Shown here piece by piece: positions 58,700-64,000 of a stretch of DNA of 64,000 nt. The position numbers and the translations under genes are program-made. How positions within the stretch are numbered: the stretch's first letter is position 1; every line of letters starts with the position of its first letter. The DNA lies in assembly GCA_023159155.1 (NCBI GenBank), contig JAJNNX010000059.1:1-64000 (forward strand), in the 5' to 3' direction. Origin of the DNA: Ustulina deusta (Eukaryota > Ascomycota > Sordariomycetes > Xylariales > Xylariaceae). The notes below the pieces were generated by a model. That model had not been told where the DNA came from, searched no databases, and saw nothing but the letters and a program-made list of their open reading frames with translations.

Positions 58700-61394
58700 A
58701 TGTCACGACATCAAGCATACCGAAACTACGACTACGAAAACGATCTCGATGAGTATGAGGGTGCAGGATATTCAGAAGACGAATATGAGCTGGGCCCCGA
58801 GGATCGAGGTGCGATCGACCTAAGCTAACGCCATATCTCTACCCTCCTCACTCGCAACACCATATCTAACACGCTACGCAGCCCAGATGATCGCCGGCAC
58901 GACCCAGGTTCGCGTTGCGTTAGGGAGCGATTCCTCCAAGGTCACAACGCAACAGATTGAAGAAGCCTTGTGGCACTACTACTACGATGTCGAAAAATCC
59001 GTTGCTTACCTGGCAAGCAAGTATATTTCATCAAAACCCGCCAAATTGCCTGCTCAGGAGGGGAACAAGTCTGGAGGTAAGCCTCCAAGTTTTCATACGG
59101 ATACCTTCGGCACAGGCGTCAACAGGCAACACGCAGAAGTGTTTGGGCCTTGGCGATGTTACCCCCATATTCTAGGTGGGTTCGAGGGTGGGTTCGAGAT
59201 TGATCAGACTTCGGGTCACTCGTTGTCTAACGTTCGGGAGTGCAGATGATAAGCATCTAGAGCGCAGACCGCACCTTTCTCTGGTCGGCTTTTTCCATGA
59301 TATGCCGTGGTTGAATATTCCCAATGATCGCCGCACCGTCTTCATCGAACCATCCCGACCGTTTGGGGGTCTATTGGGAGGATCTAGCTCTTCGGGGAAA
59401 ATGTCGAAACTTCAAGCACTCGCCGCGGCTCGCAAAAAAAAGGCTGAAGATCGAAAATTAGAAAGTCAAAAGATTCAATTACCAGTAAGCCACGTAGCCC
59501 CGGATACCGCCAAAGAACCAAACAGGCTCGTTTCTGGGGCGATAGCGGCGAAAATAACCAGTAGAGAGGACCTGAAGTCCCTCCCTACTCACACAAAAGT
59601 TCCAGTCGATGCCACTCTAGATGGAACGACTGAGCATCCGGATACCGCCACTGCACAGACGTGCACATCCGATCTTTCAACGACGACAGATTCACATCTT
59701 GACCCCTCAGCACTTGCCGCTCCCTCGGCTTTTGCTCGAACTCTTCTAGGGTCCTCTACGAGCTGGGCCACACCTGTGCCAAGGAATCAATATCCAATAC
59801 CGTACATGAGCTTTACGTCTTCAGTAGCTGATGCCTTCTCAGAACCAAGTCCCGACGATGCGGTCCTCACAGCACAATCCAAAGGTTCGCTTTTGGCGAA
59901 AAAGGTACATGCATGACTATACTAATGAATTCGGAACTAGCAAGCAACAAAAAACTGGCGGCAAGCACAAATAAAAAGAGAGGCGCGTTGGAGGGAAAGG
60001 ATGAAGGCACTATAGATGGAATAAAAGCCATGAGGGTCGACGATACCCCCTTGCCGAAAAGCAAAAATTTGGACGTTCTCAGTGAGTTTGAGAAGGCAAA
60101 GAAGAAGAAAAACGCGAGTTTTGTCGTGGTTGGTATGTGGTCACAAGGACTTTGAACATTCGAGTGCTAAGACATGCTAATAATGCCAGGTCATGTGGAT
60201 GCTGGAAAGAGTACCCTCATGGGTCGGTTGCTCCTTGATTTGGGCGTAGTTGATCAGAGAACCATTCAAAGGTATCGAAAAGAGGCCGAGAGTATTGGGA
60301 AGTCATCGTTTGCCCTCGCGTGGGTGTTGGACCAACGTTCCGAAGAAAGGTCCCGTGGAGTCACGATTGACATTGCCACTAATAAGTTTGATACGGAGTC
60401 CACATCGTTCACCATATTAGACGCTCCAGGTCATCGTGATTTCATCCCGAATATGATTGCAGGGGCCAGTCAAGCGGACTTTGCAATATTGGTGGTCGAC
60501 GCAACGACGGGTGCCTTTGAGGCTGGCCTTAAGGGACAAACCAGGGAGCACTCCCTTCTCTTACGCAGCATGGGGGTATCACGAATCATCGTGGCCATCA
60601 ATAAACTTGACACTGTTGCCTGGTCACAAGAAAGGTTTGATGAAATCTCGCAGCAAGTTTCCGGTTTCCTCTCCGCCACAGGGTTCCAGCTCAAGAATGT
60701 CAACTATGTCCCCGTGTCTGGTCTCCATGGTGACAATCTGGTCAACAAGTCATCCGACCCTGCTGCCAGTTGGTATAGCGGAAACACTCTCATCGCAGAA
60801 TTGGAGAGCTCAGAACCCATGGCTAGAGCATTGACTAAGCCGTTGAGGATGACTATTTCGGAGGTATTTCGCTCACCGCAGAGTCCACTCACAATATCTG
60901 GGCGCGTCGACGCTGGATCTTTGCAAGCTGGCGATGCCCTTCTAGTCCAGCCGAGTGGAGAGAAGGCCTATGTCAAATCGCTAGAGCTGGACTCCGAACC
61001 TGTTGATTGGGCTGTTGCTGGGCAGAACGTCGTCATTCATCTCAGCAACATTGACCCAATCCATGTGCGCGTGGGTGACATTGTCTGTGACCCTAAGCAG
61101 CCAATCGATTGTATCGATACCTTCACTGTCAAAGTGCTTGCGTTTGACATGCTACTGCCGATGCAGGTAGACGTGCACAGGGGCCGTCTCCATGCCGCGG
61201 GCCAGATTGTTGAGATAGCTGCTCTTCTCGACAAAGTTAAGGGAACGGTGTTGAAGAAGAAGCCTAAAATTGTCAAACCAGCTTGTATAGCGAGGATCGT
61301 GGTGAGGATGAGCAATAAGGTGCCCTTGGAAGTCGGTCAACGAGTGGTCCTGAGAAGTGGAGGCGAAACCGTTGCCGCTGGCTTATTGGAATGA
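58700..61394 (+). CDS. Ribosome-rescue GTPase HBS1 (Hbs1/Ski7-like), 779 aa
   Basis: Exons 58700-58808, 58882-59076, 59246-59884, 59941-60132 and 60190-61394; introns 73, 169, 56 and 57 nt, phases consistent. Hbs1 with Dom34/Pelota splits stalled ribosomes in no-go and non-stop decay. The N-terminal domain has TTQVRVALGSDS and EEALWHYYYDVEKSVAYLA. A linker follows with HLSLVGFFHDMPWLNIP and MSKLQALAAARKKKAE, possibly the Ski7-like exosome-binding region. The GTPase has G1 GHVDAGKST (379-387), the switch ERSRGVTID, G3 DAPGH (456-460), G4 NKLD (516-519). Beta-barrel domains II and III follow, as in eEF1A-type factors. The third intron (59885-59940) has an unusual GTTCGC donor but a good ACTAAT branch and TAG acceptor, and is the only junction I found that keeps frame. 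Start context is CCGCCATGT. Confidence 0.94.
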
Positions 61395-62400
61395 GATTAG
61401 ATAGGTAGTTTATCCCCTCTGACTTATCGGGAAAACGAGCGGGTACCTTGCAGAGGGTTTTGCAAGGCTTGGGATCCGAAGAAGCGTCGCATAGTACAAC
61501 TCCGGGGCGCGATACAAGGTTTCACTGTGAAGCAGATTTGAGGTATAAGGCAGCGTGGGATGCATGAGTGGAGACCCTGTTTCCTTGAATGCAGACGCCG
61601 TGTCCTTCAACAAGCACCAACAATTGCTATGATTAGGGCAGTGAGCTTGTATTAATCAGCATATCAATTTTCTACAACCAAATTCTTGATTTCAAGAAGG
61701 CTGCTGATGGTTCAATGAGACGATTGTCCACTTGGTTTGTTCTTTAATCAACCAGTCCTTGAATGTAATTGTACCGGTATAACATTGGGTAACCAGGCTT
61801 GGTATCCCCAGGAAATCGTGATTCATGATTTACCTACATGTACCTGTCTTAGTCATGATCTTAAAACCAATCTACTGTGTTATCAGGGGTCAAGGCAACT
61901 AGTGCGGACAATTTAAACCCCAGCAATAAGAGAGTTACTCAAAATTGAGGTCGAACTCATGTGGTACCTAGGGATGCCCCGCACGAGACTGTGGAGGGAC
62001 TCAGAAAACAGACGGAGGCCTATATATAGTATACTGAGTATACTGAGCATATGCATAAGTCTACATATATCAGCATACTAGATCCCGCTGGGTATTATAA
62101 CGTGTTGTTACTTCTCTTAATTGGGTACAATATAATATAGAGTTTTAACAATTGTTATTATGCTGAGAGCTGAATCATTCATTACGTGGCAGCTGATTGT
62201 AAATGGATGGGATTGGTAGCAAACACGGAGATCGTGAACAAGACAGAGAGAGTTAAAATGGATTACTGTGTCTAGAAGGGGTGGCGGATAAAGGTGTACA
62301 TAGATATACAATGGAACAGATGACACAACAAGGCAACTTGAAAGACACCACGTTGAGTCGAGTACCGCATTCCTTGATTAGAACTTAACCGGCGCTAATG
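61395..62400. other. Spacer after HBS1
   Basis: About 1 kb with the HBS1 3' UTR and then sequence of rising AT content. There is an AGTATACTGAGTATACTGAG repeat near 62029. No gene was recognised. Confidence 0.55.
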
Positions 62401-63179
62401 GCTTGGCATGCAATAATCTTTTTTGCTAAACCATAATTAGAAAACATTTACTTAAGCAAATATTATATAAATATGCTTGTTCTTAACGGAATGTTTATAT
62501 AGTGCTAATTTTTATTAGCTAAACAAGTTTGCGGCTAGAATATATAGCCGAATTATACGTTTTATAGCTAAAACGTATAAAATAGTTAAATTTTTTAATT
62601 TTAGCTAAATTACATAAATCTAACTAAATTATACAAATCTATAATAATATTAGCAGTATAACTAGTTAATATAGCCTATTAACCTAGCTAAAATAGCCCT
62701 AATACCACTACTTACACCTAAACTATATAGTTAAATAAAAAAAAATATTATAAAGGCTAAATATAGCTTTTTAAAACTTATTAAACAGGTTTATAAACAT
62801 TATTTAAAACAAAAAAAAATAAAAATATTATTATTTATTAAAAATTATTAGATCTTATTTAATCTAAACATTAATAGCAAATATATATTAATAAATAAAA
62901 GCTAAACTTTTATTAGTACTTTATTTATTATTAAAAAAAGCTTTTATAAACTTTTTTTTTAAAAAGCTGCTATATATTTCAAAATATCTAGCAAGTAGTA
63001 TATTTTTAACTGGTAGGCATAACAAAAGATAATCTTTAGCAGTTATATTTTTTAGTTTAGCTCTTGCTAGCTAGAATTAGAAGCAATATTATAAAAAGAA
63101 TTCTATTAAATAAAACAAAATTAAAAATTAGTAATAGCTACTTAGTTTAAATAAAAAGTAATAGTTATTTTTAGTATTT
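62401..63179. other. AT-rich block, left part of a RIP-degraded transposon
   Basis: Composition drops to nearly pure A/T from about 62420. It is probably the 5' part of the element whose transposase relic is legible from about 63180 onward. No terminal inverted repeat was identified. Confidence 0.5.
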
Positions 63180-64000
63180 TTTACCTTAATTATAATAATA
63201 TATTTATATTTTTAAATAAATAGTTTAAAAAGTTCTTATAGCGCTATTAGATTAGCTATTACTAAGTTATACATATATTTATAAAAATACTTAAAAAAAT
63301 AATTAGCTATACTAACATATTTTTGCAGTTTATTAAAAAAAACTTGCAATATAACTAGTTTTAGCTTAATACTACATTAATAAGCAACCCTGCTAAAAGT
63401 ATTAGTTTTAATAAGTTTCCCTATTACCTAATTATTAATATAAACAAAACCCTAATACTTTTCGAGTTTTTAACAAGTTATATATATAATTTTATAAGTA
63501 TTAAGTTAGTTAAAAAAAAAAAAAACAAAAATAAGTAAAAAAAACACTAAGCAATGCTAGTCTTAGCAATAACTACTAACAGGTCATATATAGAAAAATT
63601 AAAATCTTTGATTATTTTTTATAGCAAAAGTAATATTTTTGCTAAAAAAGAACTGCTATATTATAAAAGTATTAATATAAAGTTTAATACTACTATATAT
63701 AATAACAAAAAGTTATTTAAAAAATAGATTAAAACAAACCTAACTATTTATACTAAAAAAAGTAACTGTTTATTAGTAATAAATATAGTTAATTTTTATA
63801 AAACTTTGCAAATTAAAAAAGCGCTAAAAAACGCAAATATTTTAATAGCAATAATTCTGCCTAGCTTTACGGCCTATTTTTAACTGCTAGATATAGGATT
63901 TAATAAGGTTTTTAAAATCTAGCTATATAAAAAGTTAGATTTTTACTTAAAACAGCTAAATAAAGCAAAGAAATTACCTAATAAATAGTTAGTTAGCGCA
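63180..64000 (+). pseudogene. DDE-superfamily transposase relic (Tc1/mariner-pogo, CENP-B-like), RIP-inactivated, cut by the window end
   Basis: One reading frame (codons starting at 63182, 63185 and so on) keeps the family order despite many TAA/TAG stops. It runs from IFLNK and ISYY near 63200-63260, through INKT...LFEFL (63437-63470) and MLVLAITT (63554), to LIIFYSKSNIFAKKEL (63608 on), KFNTTIYNN (63680), CLLVINIVNFYKT (63767 on) and LPSFTAYF, stop, LLDIGFNKVFK (63854 on). The positions of the first two catalytic aspartates read Asn, and a His after the second reads Tyr, all as expected from G-to-A or C-to-T changes. The third Asp (LLDIG) remains. It continues beyond base 64000; the start is not located. 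Confidence 0.65.

Noticed and set aside
58882..59249. Reading exon 2 of HBS1 straight through to a stop at 59249 as a separate small gene
   Set aside because: Splicing at GTAAGC/TCTAAC/CAG joins conserved HBS1 blocks in frame; read-through is at most an isoform.
14000..62400. Search for a biosynthetic cluster, defence island or operon-like new system
   Set aside because: Genes are on mixed strands, mostly conserved housekeeping functions with own promoters; no synthase, transporter and regulator set, and no multi-gene novelty could be supported.

Overview
This is a window of nuclear chromosome from a filamentous ascomycete fungus (Pezizomycotina; Sordariomycetes is my guess, not demonstrated). 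The genes carry short introns (50 to 169 nt, GT-AG, with CTAAC/CTGAC-type branch sites close to the acceptor). They include a fungal HET-domain gene and housekeeping genes with yeast counterparts. The GC-balanced gene island (about 14 to 62.4 kb) is bracketed by extremely AT-rich blocks that look like repeats destroyed by repeat-induced point mutation (RIP).

Left block, 1-13.9 kb. It holds a complete but mutated LTR retrotransposon: LTRs at 1871-2114 and 9311-9546 with a perfect 5-bp target duplication ATAAC. Next comes a second Gypsy-type relic on the plus strand, whose reverse transcriptase can still be read near 10.32-10.83 kb, and then a roughly 345-bp tandem duplication with a partial inverted copy. 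From 13.9 to 17.4 kb there is a transition zone without a convincing gene.

Gene island, in order: SNF2-family ATPase (+); HET-domain protein (+, 3 exons); nitronate monooxygenase (-, 2 exons) divergent from a methionine-R-sulfoxide reductase (+, 2 exons); a small orphan ORF (+); REI1-type 60S biogenesis factor (-, 2 exons); HECT E3 ligase of HUL4 type with an AZUL-like zinc finger (+, 3 exons); CCT5 chaperonin subunit (-, 5 exons including an 18-nt micro-exon); Faa1/Faa4-type long-chain acyl-CoA synthetase (-, 4 exons); a 417-bp MITE-like element with long inverted repeats; a Doa4/USP8-type deubiquitinase with a rhodanese domain (-, 2 exons); an F-box-like pseudogene (+); ESCRT-0 subunit VPS27 (+, 5 exons, one GC-AG intron); and the ribosome-rescue GTPase HBS1 (+, 5 exons, also carrying a linker motif that may be Ski7-like). 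I rebuilt the exon structures by hand from splice signals, reading-frame phase and family conservation.

Right block, 62.4-64.0 kb, is again AT-rich. It contains a DDE-superfamily transposase relic running off the window, with RIP-type changes at catalytic aspartates.

Functionally the island is mostly protein homeostasis: ubiquitin ligation and removal, endosomal sorting of ubiquitinated cargo, chaperonin folding, 60S maturation and ribosome rescue. These genes have separate promoters on both strands, so this is a neighbourhood and not an operon. I found no convincing tRNA, rRNA or CRISPR, and no secondary-metabolite cluster. I saw no clearly new multi-gene system. The most unusual points are single-gene features (micro-exon, altered FYVE ligands, fungal AZUL-like finger, possible HBS1/SKI7 dual gene) and well-preserved RIP fossils.
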